From Natronorubrum halophilum (GTDB taxonomy: Archaea > Halobacteriota > Halobacteria > Halobacteriales > Natrialbaceae), in assembly GCF_003670115.1 (NCBI RefSeq), contig NZ_QQTY01000004.1, positions 558,001 through 622,000 of the forward strand: a DNA stretch of 64,000 bases. The letters are read 5' to 3'. Shown here one piece after another: positions 43,160-54,050 of this stretch (within the stretch, counting starts at the first letter, position 1; every line of letters begins with the position of its first letter). A program made the translations under genes and the position numbers. The notes under the pieces are model-generated. The model ran no database searches. It saw only the letters and a program-made list of their open reading frames with translations, and was not told where the DNA came from.

Positions 43160-44590
43160 TCAGTACGGAACGAGGTAGAGGGTGATCGCGAGGAACGGAA
43201 TCAACAGCAACAGCATGGCGATGGCGTAGCCGAACATCTCGCGGGCTTTTATCCGGGTGATCGCCAGCAGCGGGAGCGCCCAGAACGGGTTCAACAGGTT
43301 GGTGTGGGCGTCGCCGACGGCGTAGGCTATCGTCGCGTGGCCGGCCGGAATGCCGTGGGCCTGGGCGGCCTCGATCACCGACGGCCCGAGGACGATCCAC
43401 TCGCCGCCGCCGGAGGGGACGAACATGTTGGTGACCGCCGCAGTGAGCCAGGCGAAAGCCGGGAACGTCGCCGGCGAGGAGATCGCGAGCAGTCCGTCCG
43501 CAATCAGCTCCGCGAGTCCGGACGAAGCCATGATGCCCTGGATGCCGGCGAAAAAGGGAAAGAGGAGAATAACGCCCGCAGCCGCGCTCGAGGCGTCGCC
43601 GAAGCGGTCGCGGTACACCTGCGGTTGCGTGTAGATCGCCAGTCCGGCCATCAGGAACGCGAAGTTGACGACGTTCAAGTCGAGGGCGTCCAGTCCGAGC
43701 GTTACGAACGTGTAGCCGACCATCACGAGCCCGGTCAACGCGATGAGTCCGCCCATGAGTCGGCTGTTGTTGAGCCGCTCCGCGGGCACCCTCTCGTCCG
43801 GATCGTTTTCGACTGAGTTCTCGGCCTTCGCTTTCACCTCACCGCCGTCGGGAGTCGTCTCGAACAGTTCGTCTTCGGGGATGTACTCCGTGATGGGGCG
43901 CGACCGTTCGGGCGACGGACTCAGCAGGTAGAGCACGATCGAGGCGAAGACGATCGAGAGCGCCGTGAGCGTCAGCGCGTAGGGGTGCAGGATCGTCGCG
44001 GACGTGGGAACGGTCTCCTCGAGAACGCCCATCTCGATGAACTCGTTCCCCTCGGTCGCGAGCAACAGCGGCGCGGACCCGGAGAGCCCCCAGTGCCAGG
44101 TCAGTCCGAGACCCATGTAGCCCGCCACGCACAGCAACGGATAGTGGACGGCGATGCCGTTCCGGCGGGCGGCCTTCCCCATTTCCCGGGCGAATATCGC
44201 CCCGATGATCAGCCCGAGACCCCAGTGAATCCAGGCGAGCATCATGGACACGACGCCGACGAGGACGACCGCCTGCTTCCCGTTCGACGGCAGACGGCTC
44301 AACCGCTGAAGGCCGGCGTTCACCCGCGGATGGTAGGCGACAACGAACCCGGTCATCAGGACGAGTACCATCTGCATCGCGAACGTCAGGAACGCCCAGA
44401 ACCCGTCGTACCAGAACTCGACGGCCTCGAATACGCCCGCGTCCGTCCCGAGGACCGCGGCGACGTACACGATGTACGTGAGGATGATGGCGAACAGGAA
44501 CGGACTGGGCATCCACCGTTCGACGCGGTTCGCGAGTTCCGCTCCGAGTCGCTCGACAATCGACTGCTTTCCGGTGGTTGATTCGGGCAT
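43160..44590 (-). CDS. AtoE/TIGR00366-family transporter (short-chain fatty acid type)
   Basis: 476 residues from MPESTTGKQSIVERLG, with about twelve hydrophobic segments. Characteristic segments are the N-terminal RVERWMPSPFLFAIILTYIVY, GLGLIIGAIFAREMGKAARR, TLTALSIVFASI, and the late AFAWLTAAVTNMFVPSGGGEWIVLGPSVIEAA, which is diagnostic of the AtoE family. AtoE imports acetoacetate or butyrate; the haloarchaeal substrate is not known. A minus-strand AATTATATTC at 44613-44620 is about 26 bases from the start (leaderless). Confidence 0.88.
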   Translation of the reverse strand: MPESTTGKQSIVERLGAELANRVERWMPSPFLFAIILTYIVYVAAVLGTDAGVFEAVEFWYDGFWAFLTFAMQMVLVLMTGFVVAYHPRVNAGLQRLSRLPSNGKQAVVLVGVVSMMLAWIHWGLGLIIGAIFAREMGKAARRNGIAVHYPLLCVAGYMGLGLTWHWGLSGSAPLLLATEGNEFIEMGVLEETVPTSATILHPYALTLTALSIVFASIVLYLLSPSPERSRPITEYIPEDELFETTPDGGEVKAKAENSVENDPDERVPAERLNNSRLMGGLIALTGLVMVGYTFVTLGLDALDLNVVNFAFLMAGLAIYTQPQVYRDRFGDASSAAAGVILLFPFFAGIQGIMASSGLAELIADGLLAISSPATFPAFAWLTAAVTNMFVPSGGGEWIVLGPSVIEAAQAHGIPAGHATIAYAVGDAHTNLLNPFWALPLLAITRIKAREMFGYAIAMLLLLIPFLAITLYLVPY

Positions 44591-44731
44591 GTTGTTTGCT
44601 ACCACACAATGAATATAATTGCCATAATAGTGTCGGTGGGTTTCGTCGGGACTCGAGACTGACGACCGTCGTACTCGCGGGAGGAATAAGGAAAACGGTC
44701 GGCAAGGGAGGGGAATCGATCGAGTCGAAAG

Positions 44732-45289
44732 TCAGGACTGTTCGCCGGAGAACTGGTGATACTCCATGCCCTGATGTTTCATCTCGTTGTGCTTCTCCTC
44801 GAGGAATGAGTAGACGGAGCCGTGTGGCGCGCCGTCGAGCAGCATTTCGGCGGCGCTGCGGACGACCTCGACCTCCCGTGGTGCCCCGATGATTCCGAGC
44901 GTCGACCCGTAGATGACGACGTCGGCACCCGTCAGTTCCTCCATGAGTTCGCGGGTGCGGCCGCCCTCGCCGATGAGTCGCCCCTTCTTGCGTTTCATGT
45001 CGGTTTTGTTGCGCGCGGCGGCGTCGATGTCGACGAGATCGAACAGCATAATCTCGTCCTCGAGCAGGCGGAGCGCTGCCTCGGGCGGGAAGCCACGGCC
45101 GATCGCACGGACGATATCGGGACCTTTGAGGCCGAGAACGGGGTCGCCGATGGTCTCAACGGCGACGGAGCCGTTCTCCGAATCGATGTCGAGTCGTACC
45201 TCGGCTTTCGACTCGATTTCGCGCATCGTCTCGCCTCCTTCGCCGATAAGAACGCCGATGCGGTCCTGCGGAATCTTCACGTGCTGCAT
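44732..45289 (-). CDS. KH-domain RNA-binding protein (archaeal Pno1/Dim2-like)
   Basis: 185 residues from MQHVKIPQDRIGVLIGEGGETMREIESK. Two KH domains are visible with GxxG loops: IGEGGE (first) and IGEGGR in GRLIGEGGRTRELMEELTG (second), and the linker KTDMKRKKGRL typical of Pno1/Dim2. The eukaryotic homologue binds 18S rRNA during small-subunit assembly, and archaeal forms contact the 16S 3' end. In many archaea it is encoded with rio1 and aIF1A; here rio1 is about 3 kb away on the same strand. Confidence 0.93.
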   Translation of the reverse strand: MQHVKIPQDRIGVLIGEGGETMREIESKAEVRLDIDSENGSVAVETIGDPVLGLKGPDIVRAIGRGFPPEAALRLLEDEIMLFDLVDIDAAARNKTDMKRKKGRLIGEGGRTRELMEELTGADVVIYGSTLGIIGAPREVEVVRSAAEMLLDGAPHGSVYSFLEEKHNEMKHQGMEYHQFSGEQS

Positions 45290-45398
45290 ACACGCCGATA
45301 CTGGCTGGGTGAGGTTAAGACCTTGGTCCGACACCTGCGACGTCTGGGGCTGCAGCGTGCTCCCACACGAATATACGTGTCGCCGTAGTGAAAGTCCC

Positions 45399-46178
45399 AT
45401 GGCTCCCGACGTCTGGTACGAGAGTACCGTCTCGGCTCCCGACCGCCTCACTGGAACGCTCTTCGTCGCGCTCTCGAACCTCGGCTTGGCGGGCGTTACG
45501 GCTCTCGACCACCTCACGACGGCCCGCAGCGACGATCAGATCGGTCGACTGCGATCCCGCGGCATGCCGGGGATCACGCCGGTCGAAGACGGCGAACCCA
45601 GCCATCCGATGCGGGTGTACGCCTCACCGGAGACCGACGCCGAAAACGACTACTGCGCCGTGATCAGCGAACTGGCAATTCCCGTCTGGGCCGCCGAACC
45701 GTTCGCCGACGCGATACAGGACCTGCTCGGCCGGTCCGAAGCCGACGTCGACGAGGTCGTCGTATTCCACGGGATTCCCATCCCCCACAACCCTGACGAA
45801 CACGAGGTGTACGCCGTGAGTACTCCCGAGTACCGGACGCGACGGCTCGAGGAATCAGACACCGATCCGCTCCGGGGCGGCGTCCTCGACGGCGTGCCGA
45901 GCGAACTGACGGTCCGCGGTCTGGACGACGAGATACCGCCGGTCGGGACGCTCGTCACGCCGGTCCATCCGCCGGGGCCCGATCTCGACGCGGCGCTTCG
46001 GTTTCTCGCGTTCGTTCGCGACGTCTACGGGCTCGACGTCGACGATGAGCCACTGCGCGAACGCTCCGCGGCGATGACTCAGTACTACAGCGAACTCGCC
46101 GAGCGACTCGGCGCGCTCGAGGCCGCCGACGCGCCGATCGGTACCCAGTCGTGGCCCGAAGACCGGATGTACATGTAG
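45399..46178 (+). CDS. PAC2 (proteasome assembly chaperone-like) family protein
   Basis: 259 residues from MAPDVWYESTVSAPDRLTGTLFVALSNLGLAG. The family pattern is visible in YCAVISELAIPVWAAEPFADAIQDLL, VDEVVVFHGIPIPHNPDEHEVYAVST, GVLDGVPSELTVRG and TPVHPPGPDLDAALRFLAFV. The protein ends in ERSAAMTQYYSELAERLGAL, a helical tail. PAC2 proteins relate to eukaryotic proteasome assembly chaperones; the archaeal role is presumed but not shown. Divergent to the KH gene. Confidence 0.85.
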   Translation: MAPDVWYESTVSAPDRLTGTLFVALSNLGLAGVTALDHLTTARSDDQIGRLRSRGMPGITPVEDGEPSHPMRVYASPETDAENDYCAVISELAIPVWAAEPFADAIQDLLGRSEADVDEVVVFHGIPIPHNPDEHEVYAVSTPEYRTRRLEESDTDPLRGGVLDGVPSELTVRGLDDEIPPVGTLVTPVHPPGPDLDAALRFLAFVRDVYGLDVDDEPLRERSAAMTQYYSELAERLGALEAADAPIGTQSWPEDRMYM

Positions 46179-46238
46179 CGCGGTCGGCGGGGACGCGACG
46201 CGGCCGTTCGTGATCTGCTCGTTCGACCCGCCGACGGC

Positions 46239-46739
46239 TCATTCGACCGTCGATCGAAACCGCACCGATCCCGAGAGCGTATCCACGACCGCGACCGTCC
46301 GATCCTCCTCGTTCGCCAGGAAGTGTGCGCCGGGGTTGAGAACCGTCGTCCGCCCCTCCTCGGTTCGTTCGCGCTCGTGGTGGTGGCCGTAACAGACGAA
46401 GTCGTACGTCTCGCCGGCGGCGATCGCGCGGACTTCCTCGAGTTGCTCGCCGTGTAAGACAGCAACGGAAAGTCCGTCGAACTCGAGGCCGGCGAACCGA
46501 CCGTGGAGTTGGCTCTCGCCGCCCAGCGCGTCGAACGCGGCCTGCAGGTTCGCGACGTCGCCGTCGTTGTTCCCGAGGACGCCGTGGAGTTCGAACTCGT
46601 CGAAGTACGGTACCATCAGCGGCGCGACGAAATCGCCGCAGTGGATGACGACCTCGACGCCCTCCTCGGCGAAGATTTCGGTCGCTCGCTCGGCCGCTTC
46701 GGCGTTGTCGTGCGTATCGGCGATGATTCCGATGTTCAT
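46239..46739 (-). CDS. MJ0936/YfcE-type metallophosphodiesterase
   Basis: 166 residues. Metal-binding motifs in order: GIIADTHDN (residues 4-12), VIHCGDF, GNNDG, VLHGEQ and YGHHHERERTEEGRTTVLNPGAH. MJ0936-like enzymes hydrolyse phosphodiesters with Mn or Ni. Small single domain; substrate unknown. Lies upstream of trpS on the opposite side of a 65-base gap, same strand. Confidence 0.9.
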   Translation of the reverse strand: MNIGIIADTHDNAEAAERATEIFAEEGVEVVIHCGDFVAPLMVPYFDEFELHGVLGNNDGDVANLQAAFDALGGESQLHGRFAGLEFDGLSVAVLHGEQLEEVRAIAAGETYDFVCYGHHHERERTEEGRTTVLNPGAHFLANEEDRTVAVVDTLSGSVRFRSTVE

Positions 46740-46804
46740 GTCCCATCGCGCGCTGGCGAGCCACTAAGGCGTTCGGGGGAAGGCGAGTCGAGAGAGCCGT
46801 GTAT

Positions 46805-48094
46805 CTACGATTCGAGTACGGACGGCACTCCGGCCCGCTCGACCGCGACCCGTCGCTCTCCGGAGGTCAACCGATAGGGCTCGAGTTCGGCCTCGAGCCC
46901 TCCGAGAGCCGCCCGCCGGCGCTGGTGGCCCTCCAGAAAGTCCGTAATCCGATCGATCGCGAGCTCCTTCAACTCGCCGCTCGTCAGGTCGCCGGCACGG
47001 TAGTCGGCGGCGATGCGCTCGAGTTTCTCGTCGTCCTCCTCGAAGAAGAATCGCAGGTACTGGAAGGGGACGTCGACGGTCGGATCGCCGCCGTGCTCGC
47101 GGTGGGCCTCGAGCGTCGCCCGGCCGCCCGTATACGCGTGCGTTCGAATCGTCTCCGCGACGGTTTCGGGGTCGTCGGTGAGTTCGATCGACGGCGCGTC
47201 GCCGGAACTACTCATCTTCCCCGGCCCATCGAGACCGGGGAGGAAGCGCCCGAGCAGCGCGCCCGGCTTCTCGACGGGCAGCGCCTCCTTCGCGGCGACG
47301 TCGCGACAGACGCGAACGTGCGGGTCCTGATCGACGGCGATGGGGACGAGCGTCGGCTGGCGGCCGTCCACGAGTTGCGGGAGCAGGAGGTGGGCCGCCT
47401 GCACGGCGGGGTAGAACTGTAGCCCTACCGTGTCCTGTTCGCCGTAGACGGCCTCGACCGTCGCGGGCGTGAGGTGTTTCGCGAGGCGAACGGCGATCGG
47501 ATAGATCGCGTCCGCGTCGGCCGTGTCGACGACGATCCGCGTCCGTTCGGGATCGAACCCGACGGCCAAGATATCCCGCAGGTTGTCTCGAGTGTGGCCG
47601 CCGATCGCCTCGAAGGACTGGTCCTTCGCGAGGAACTTCTCGTCGTCCGAGAGCGGGACGTAGACGGTCGCGCCCGTCTCCCGCTGGAATCGCTTCGCGA
47701 GATAGAGCGGCAGGACGTGCCCGAGGTGCATCGGTCCCGAGGGTCCCCTGCCGGTGACGATGGCGTGTGGCTCGTCCGCGTCGGCGGCCTCGAGGTACCG
47801 ATCGACGTCTCGGCCGGCGTAGAACGTTCGCCGCCGGAGCATCGGCTGATCGGGAAAGCGAGCGACCTGGTCGTCGGTGAGCGGGTCGGCGCCGAAGCGC
47901 TCGAGCAGTTTGTCGTAGTCCACCTCGCCCTCGACGGCGTAGGGGGTGACGGTGAACTCGTCGTCGGACGGAGTGACGGTGAACTCGTCGTCGGACGGAG
48001 TGACGGTGAACTCGTCGGTGGACGGAGTCGATTCGCTCGAGTCGGCTGTGCGAGTGCTGTCGGTGCTGTCTGGGAGTTCGTCTGGGTGCGTCAT
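46805..48094 (-). CDS. trpS: Tryptophanyl-tRNA synthetase with a triplicated N-terminal motif
   Basis: 429 residues from MTHPDELPDSTDSTRTA. HIGH region: GPMHLGHVLP; KMSKS loop: KMSSS; both in a class I Rossmann domain, with FQYLRFFFEEDDEKLERI near the end. This is the archaeal/eukaryotic type, whose catalytic domain begins with the TPYAVEGEVDYDKLLERFG segment. Directly before that segment the motif DEFTVTPS-D occurs twice more, giving three units of nine residues (27-53). A longer start at 48163 is rejected because the added sequence is non-acidic. Charges tRNA-Trp. Confidence 0.95.
   Translation of the reverse strand: MTHPDELPDSTDSTRTADSSESTPSTDEFTVTPSDDEFTVTPSDDEFTVTPYAVEGEVDYDKLLERFGADPLTDDQVARFPDQPMLRRRTFYAGRDVDRYLEAADADEPHAIVTGRGPSGPMHLGHVLPLYLAKRFQRETGATVYVPLSDDEKFLAKDQSFEAIGGHTRDNLRDILAVGFDPERTRIVVDTADADAIYPIAVRLAKHLTPATVEAVYGEQDTVGLQFYPAVQAAHLLLPQLVDGRQPTLVPIAVDQDPHVRVCRDVAAKEALPVEKPGALLGRFLPGLDGPGKMSSSGDAPSIELTDDPETVAETIRTHAYTGGRATLEAHREHGGDPTVDVPFQYLRFFFEEDDEKLERIAADYRAGDLTSGELKELAIDRITDFLEGHQRRRAALGGLEAELEPYRLTSGERRVAVERAGVPSVLES
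47936..48016 (-). repeat. 27-base tandem repeat, three copies, in trpS
   Basis: Three consecutive 27-base units encode DEFTVTPSD, DEFTVTPSD and DEFTVTPYA. The first two units are nearly identical in DNA; the third differs where it joins the conserved catalytic domain. The period is a whole number of codons, so copy number can vary without frameshift. Confidence 0.85.
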
Positions 48095-48307
48095 TCGTTT
48101 CGGAGTCGACTGCAGCGGCTGGAACGCGATTCGACGGTGAAAACGAACGGAGGGAGCAGCCACCGCAACGGTCGACGGGTTAGGCCGCGTCGGCCGTCGC
48201 GGGGGGACTATCCGCTCTCGAGGTGGCTTGCAGGCGCCATCGCCACTCGAGAGCGGCCGTCATCGTGCTACCGTATCGGCGCGGTGATAATGAGCGTTTC
48301 GGGGCCG

Positions 48308-49177
48308 TCAGTCCCGCGACGGGTCCGGTTCCGGGCTCGTGACGAACTCGAGCAGGTCGTCTTCGGTTACTTCGAGGCCCTGCCGGGAGAAGAAACTCGC
48401 CACGTTCCGGCAGTCGCGCTCGAGAAAGGTGCGGCTGTTCGGGTGGTGAACCGTCACGGCCTGTCCGAGGTCGATGACGACGAGTTGCCCCTCGTCGTAG
48501 ATGACGTTGTACTCGCTCAGGTCGCCGTGGACGAGGCCGGCCGAGTAGAGCCGGCGCATGTACTCGCGCATGACCTCGTAGGCCGTCTGCGGGTTCTCGA
48601 TGTGGACCTCGCCGAGGCGTTTCGCGCGTCCGTCCTCGTTGCCGATGTACTCCATGACTAACACGTTTCGCTCGGTGGCGAACGGCTCCGGTACCCGCAC
48701 GCCGGCCGCGCTCGCTCGCTTGAGGTTCGCGAACTCCTTTTTCGTCCAGGCGAGTACGACGTCCTTTTTTTTGCCGCCCAGGCCCTCGAATCGGGGGTCG
48801 CCCTCGAGATAGTCGCGCATCTGTCGGAAGTTCGAGGCGTTGATCCGATAGATCTTGACCGCGACCTCGCGGCCGTCGCCCTGGGCGTGGTAGACGTTGG
48901 CCTCCTTGCCCGTCGAGAGCGGACCGCCGAAGGCCTCGACGTAGCCGTCTTGGACGAGTTTGTACAGTGCTGCGAGGGTCGCGTCGTCGAACACCGACTG
49001 TTCGACCTTGAACTGGTCGGCGTCCTTGATCCGCTCTTCGAACTGCTCGAACTTCCGATCGCGCTTGCGGGCGATCCGGTCGGCCTCGGTCTCCGAGACG
49101 TCGATTTCCTCCCACTCGTCGCCCGGCGTGTCCACTTCCTCGAGGTCGACCAGGCCGTACTCCGTTCCCTGTCCCAT
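48308..49177 (-). CDS. rio1: RIO1-type serine/threonine protein kinase
   Basis: 289 residues. RIO1 signature: GGPLSTGKEANVYHAQGD (glycine-poor P-loop), the lysine in AVKIYRINASNF, LVMEYIGNEDGRAKRLGE, catalytic LVHGDLSEYNVIYD and metal-binding VIDLGQAV. The N-terminal helical region (about 20-70) precedes the kinase core, and the C-terminal tail ends in TSPEPDPSRD. RIO kinases act in small-subunit ribosome maturation, and the KH-protein gene of the same pathway is 3 kb away. Confidence 0.94.
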   Translation of the reverse strand: MGQGTEYGLVDLEEVDTPGDEWEEIDVSETEADRIARKRDRKFEQFEERIKDADQFKVEQSVFDDATLAALYKLVQDGYVEAFGGPLSTGKEANVYHAQGDGREVAVKIYRINASNFRQMRDYLEGDPRFEGLGGKKKDVVLAWTKKEFANLKRASAAGVRVPEPFATERNVLVMEYIGNEDGRAKRLGEVHIENPQTAYEVMREYMRRLYSAGLVHGDLSEYNVIYDEGQLVVIDLGQAVTVHHPNSRTFLERDCRNVASFFSRQGLEVTEDDLLEFVTSPEPDPSRD

Positions 49178-49351
49178 CTACCACGACGTACGGACTCGGG
49201 CGGGTAAAGTACTGGGTATCGTTCAGCCCGGATCGACTGTCGGGCTTTCGCGTGCCGTCGGGGCGAAGTCAGCGCTACGGTCGAAACGCCGGGTTCGAAC
49301 TCGCCGTCGCCCCCGGCTAGACTTATTTGCGAGCCCGTGGTCGCCCATTCT

Positions 49352-50752
49352 ATGAGTGATGCTAACACAGGAGGCTCCGAGGCTGGATCGGATCACGATC
49401 ACGACCACCACACTGGTCCCGGCTACGCCTCACCCCAGGCCGCCATCGAGGAGGGCGAACGGGAACAACTCGCCTATGTGATGAGTCTCTACACCGGCTC
49501 CGACGTCGATGCACCGGATTTCGTTTCCGTCGTCGACCTCGATCCGGACTCGGAGACGTACTGCGAAATCGTCGATCGGATCGAGATGCCAAACCGCGGT
49601 GACGAACTCCATCACTTCGGGTGGAACGCCTGTTCCTCGTCGTGTCACATGGATGGTCTCGAGCGCAGACACCTGATCGTTCCCGGACAGCGCTCGTCGC
49701 GGATCCACGTGATCGATACGAAAGACCGGCGAAATCCCGAACTGGTCGAGGTGATCGAACCCGAGGAGGTCTTCGAGTACGACCTCTCGGCACCGCATAC
49801 GGTCCACTGCGTGCCGGACGGCCAGATTCTGATCAGTATGCTCGGCGACGCCGACGGCGACCTGCCGGGAGGCTTCCTCGAACTCAACGACGACTTCGAG
49901 ATCGAGGGTCGGTGGGAGCCGCCGGGCGAGATCGAAATGAACTACGACTACTGGTACCAGCCGCGCCAGAACGTGATGGTCTCGACCGAGTGGGCCGCCC
50001 CGAAGACGTACTACCCGGGGTTCGACCTCGACGACGTCGAGGAAGGCAAGTACGGACGACGACTCCATTTCTGGGACTGGGAGAACGGCACCGTCGAGCA
50101 GACGATCGACCTCGGCGAGGAGGGACTGATTCCGCTCGAGGTTCGGTTTCTCCACACCCCCGAATCGACTCACGGGTTCGTGGGAGCCGCACTCTCCTCG
50201 AATATGTTCCACTTCTGGTATGACGAGGGCGCGGGCGAGTATCGTGCGGAGAAGGCGATCGATTTCGAGGCCCGCGATCACCCCGACTGGGAAATGCCCG
50301 TCCCCGGCCTGACGACTGACATCCTGATCTCGATGGACGACCGCTACCTGTTCGGTTCCAACTGGCTCCACGGCGAGCTCTGGATGTACGACATCTCGGA
50401 TCCCGCGAACCCACGCCGGGCCGACTCGCTCTCGGTCGGCGGCACCTTCGGCGAGGTTCAGGGGGTGCAAGGCCGTGAACTGGCGGCCGGCCCGCAAATG
50501 CTGCAGCTGTCACTCGACGGCGAGCGCCTCTACTGGACCACCTCGCTGTTCTCCACGTGGGACGAGCAGTTCTATCCCGAGGAAGGTGAGCGCGGCTCGG
50601 TGATGCTCAAAGCCGACGTCGATCCACGGAACGGCACGCTCGAGTTGGACGAAGACTTCCTCGTCGACTGGGGCGACTGCCCGGCGGGACCGGCTCGCGC
50701 CCACGAGATTCGCTGGCCCGACGGCGACTGCACGAGCGACGTCTGGCAGTAG
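49352..50752 (+). CDS. Selenium-binding protein 56 / methanethiol oxidase family
   Basis: 466 residues from MSDANTGGSEAGSD. The N-terminus is His/Asp-rich (HDHDHHTGPGYASP). Conserved SBP56 segments: FVSVVDLDPDSETYCEIVDRIEMP, DELHHFGWNACSSSCHMDG (the CSSxC region equivalent to the selenium-binding site), RRLHFWDWENG, EVRFLHTPESTHGFVGAALSSNMFHF, LTTDILISMDDRYLFGSNWLHGELWMYDIS and GGTFGEVQGVQGRELAAGPQM. Some members oxidise methanethiol to formaldehyde, sulfide and H2O2 with a metal; activity here is inferred. ACTTATTTGC at 49321 is a plausible TATA. Two ferredoxin genes follow. Confidence 0.92.
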   Translation: MSDANTGGSEAGSDHDHDHHTGPGYASPQAAIEEGEREQLAYVMSLYTGSDVDAPDFVSVVDLDPDSETYCEIVDRIEMPNRGDELHHFGWNACSSSCHMDGLERRHLIVPGQRSSRIHVIDTKDRRNPELVEVIEPEEVFEYDLSAPHTVHCVPDGQILISMLGDADGDLPGGFLELNDDFEIEGRWEPPGEIEMNYDYWYQPRQNVMVSTEWAAPKTYYPGFDLDDVEEGKYGRRLHFWDWENGTVEQTIDLGEEGLIPLEVRFLHTPESTHGFVGAALSSNMFHFWYDEGAGEYRAEKAIDFEARDHPDWEMPVPGLTTDILISMDDRYLFGSNWLHGELWMYDISDPANPRRADSLSVGGTFGEVQGVQGRELAAGPQMLQLSLDGERLYWTTSLFSTWDEQFYPEEGERGSVMLKADVDPRNGTLELDEDFLVDWGDCPAGPARAHEIRWPDGDCTSDVWQ

Positions 50753-50758
50753 CCTCGA

Positions 50759-51136
50759 ATGTCGAGCTACGATGTCACGCTCGAGCGGGTCGGCGGTCCG
50801 ACGCGGACGATCGGTATCGATGAGCGCGAAACGGTGCTCGAGGCGGCCCAGCGGGCCGGCACGCCGTTGCCGTACGGCTGTCGAACCGGCGCGTGTGGAA
50901 CCTGCGTCGGGCGGCTGCTCGCGGTCGACGGGACGGCGAGCGTCGACGCGGACGCGGCCGAGGATGGAATCGACGTCGCGGACGCGTTCGCATACCGACG
51001 CGAGCCGCGGGCGTTGAAACCCCGCCACCGCGACGACGGATACGTGCTTCTGTGTATCGCGACGCCCGAGACGGCCTGTCGGGTGGCCGTCGGCTCGCAG
51101 GTGCAGTCCGAACTCGTCGACAACCCCTGGAAGTAA
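50759..51136 (+). CDS. [2Fe-2S] plant-type ferredoxin, first copy
   Basis: 125 residues. The cluster ligands are C41, C46, C49 and C99 in YGCRTGACGTCVGRL and YVLLCIATPE. Both the N-terminal strand (YDVTLERVGGPTRTIGI) and the C-terminal part follow the beta-grasp fold. It starts six bases after the SBP56-family gene stop, so co-transcription is very likely. It may supply or accept electrons for that protein, which is inference. Confidence 0.93.
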   Translation: MSSYDVTLERVGGPTRTIGIDERETVLEAAQRAGTPLPYGCRTGACGTCVGRLLAVDGTASVDADAAEDGIDVADAFAYRREPRALKPRHRDDGYVLLCIATPETACRVAVGSQVQSELVDNPWK

Positions 51137-51222
51137 CGGCGGCGCGCACAGCCTTTTCTCGCGGCCCGTCCTAGAGCTGGTGTGATGCTCCTGTACGAAC
51201 GACTGCGAACGAGGACCGGGCG

Positions 51223-51603
51223 ATGACGGGCCACGACGTGACACTCGAGTGGACCGGCGGCCCGACCGAAACGATCAGCGTCGACGAGGGGCAAACCGTT
51301 CTCGAGGCGGCCCAGCGGGCCGGCGTTAGACTCCCCTACGACTGCCGAAGCGGGACCTGCATCACCTGCGTGGGCCGACTGCTCGAGGTCGAGGGCGGTG
51401 AAACCAAACCGGAAGAGCGCGAATCGAATCGGCCGCCCGACGCCGCCGACGCCTTCGCGTACCGACGGTCGCCGGAAGCGCTGACCGACGGCGAGCGAGC
51501 GGACGGCTACGTCCTGCTGTGTATCGCCACCCCGCGAACCGACTGCCGCGTCGAGGTCGGGCCGCGCGTTCGAGCGGCGGTCGGCGACAGTCCGTGGGCG
51601 TAG
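51223..51603 (+). CDS. [2Fe-2S] plant-type ferredoxin, second copy
   Basis: 126 residues, ligands C41, C46, C49 and C100 (YDCRSGTCITCVGRL and YVLLCIATPR). It is clearly a paralogue of the preceding gene: the same DVTLEWTGGPTETISVDEG pattern, the AFAYRR and DGYVLLC segments, and the C-terminal DSPWA/DNPWK end. The 86-base gap to the first ferredoxin leaves room for an internal promoter. A tandem duplication beside one SBP56-type gene is unusual. Confidence 0.92.
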   Translation: MTGHDVTLEWTGGPTETISVDEGQTVLEAAQRAGVRLPYDCRSGTCITCVGRLLEVEGGETKPEERESNRPPDAADAFAYRRSPEALTDGERADGYVLLCIATPRTDCRVEVGPRVRAAVGDSPWA

Positions 51604-51647
51604 GCTCCGCCGAGAAGCGGAACGACTGCAGTAACGTTAACGGGTGA

Positions 51648-53756
<2,109 letters not shown>

Positions 53757-53796
53757 TCGGTGATTGGATATTCGGACCGATTCGAACGAAGGTACG

Positions 53797-54048
53797 CTAC
53801 GAGTTGCGATCGATCCACGCACAAAATTCGTCGAAGTCCCGTGCGCCGGCGCTATCGGCGATCGTTCTGAGTGTTCCCGTTCGAAGGTCGTCGTGTAACG
53901 GGACCGTTACTCGTCGTTGGTCATCCTCGTTCGTCGGGTGTTCGTAGTACAGTTGCGCGTGATCGCCGGTCGTTCGACGCCACTCGAATCCGCCGGCGTT
54001 GACCAGCGCTTTCACGACCTCTCTCCCGGAGAACGTTCGCCGCCCCAT
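53797..54048 (-). CDS. hicA: HicA-family toxin (mRNA interferase)
   Basis: 83 residues from MGRRTFSGREVVKALVNAGGFEWRRTTGDH. The family's dsRNA-binding-like fold and catalytic His (H30 in GDHAQLYYEHP) are visible, with the conserved VTVPLHDDLRTGTLRTIADSAG end. HicA cleaves mRNA and is blocked by HicB. It begins two bases after the hicB stop, so the pair is an antitoxin-first operon. The 40 bases to the ligA stop contain no terminator I recognise. Confidence 0.9.
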   Translation of the reverse strand: MGRRTFSGREVVKALVNAGGFEWRRTTGDHAQLYYEHPTNEDDQRRVTVPLHDDLRTGTLRTIADSAGARDFDEFCAWIDRNS

Positions 54049-54050
54049 TC

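Noticed and set aside
43154-43816. A plus-strand frame antisense to the AtoE-type transporter
   Set aside because: The transporter's membrane segments and family signature are clear on the minus strand.
48005-48026. The trpS repeat as a possible CRISPR-like or regulatory repeat
   Set aside because: Units are contiguous without spacers and keep the reading frame, so it is a coding tandem repeat.
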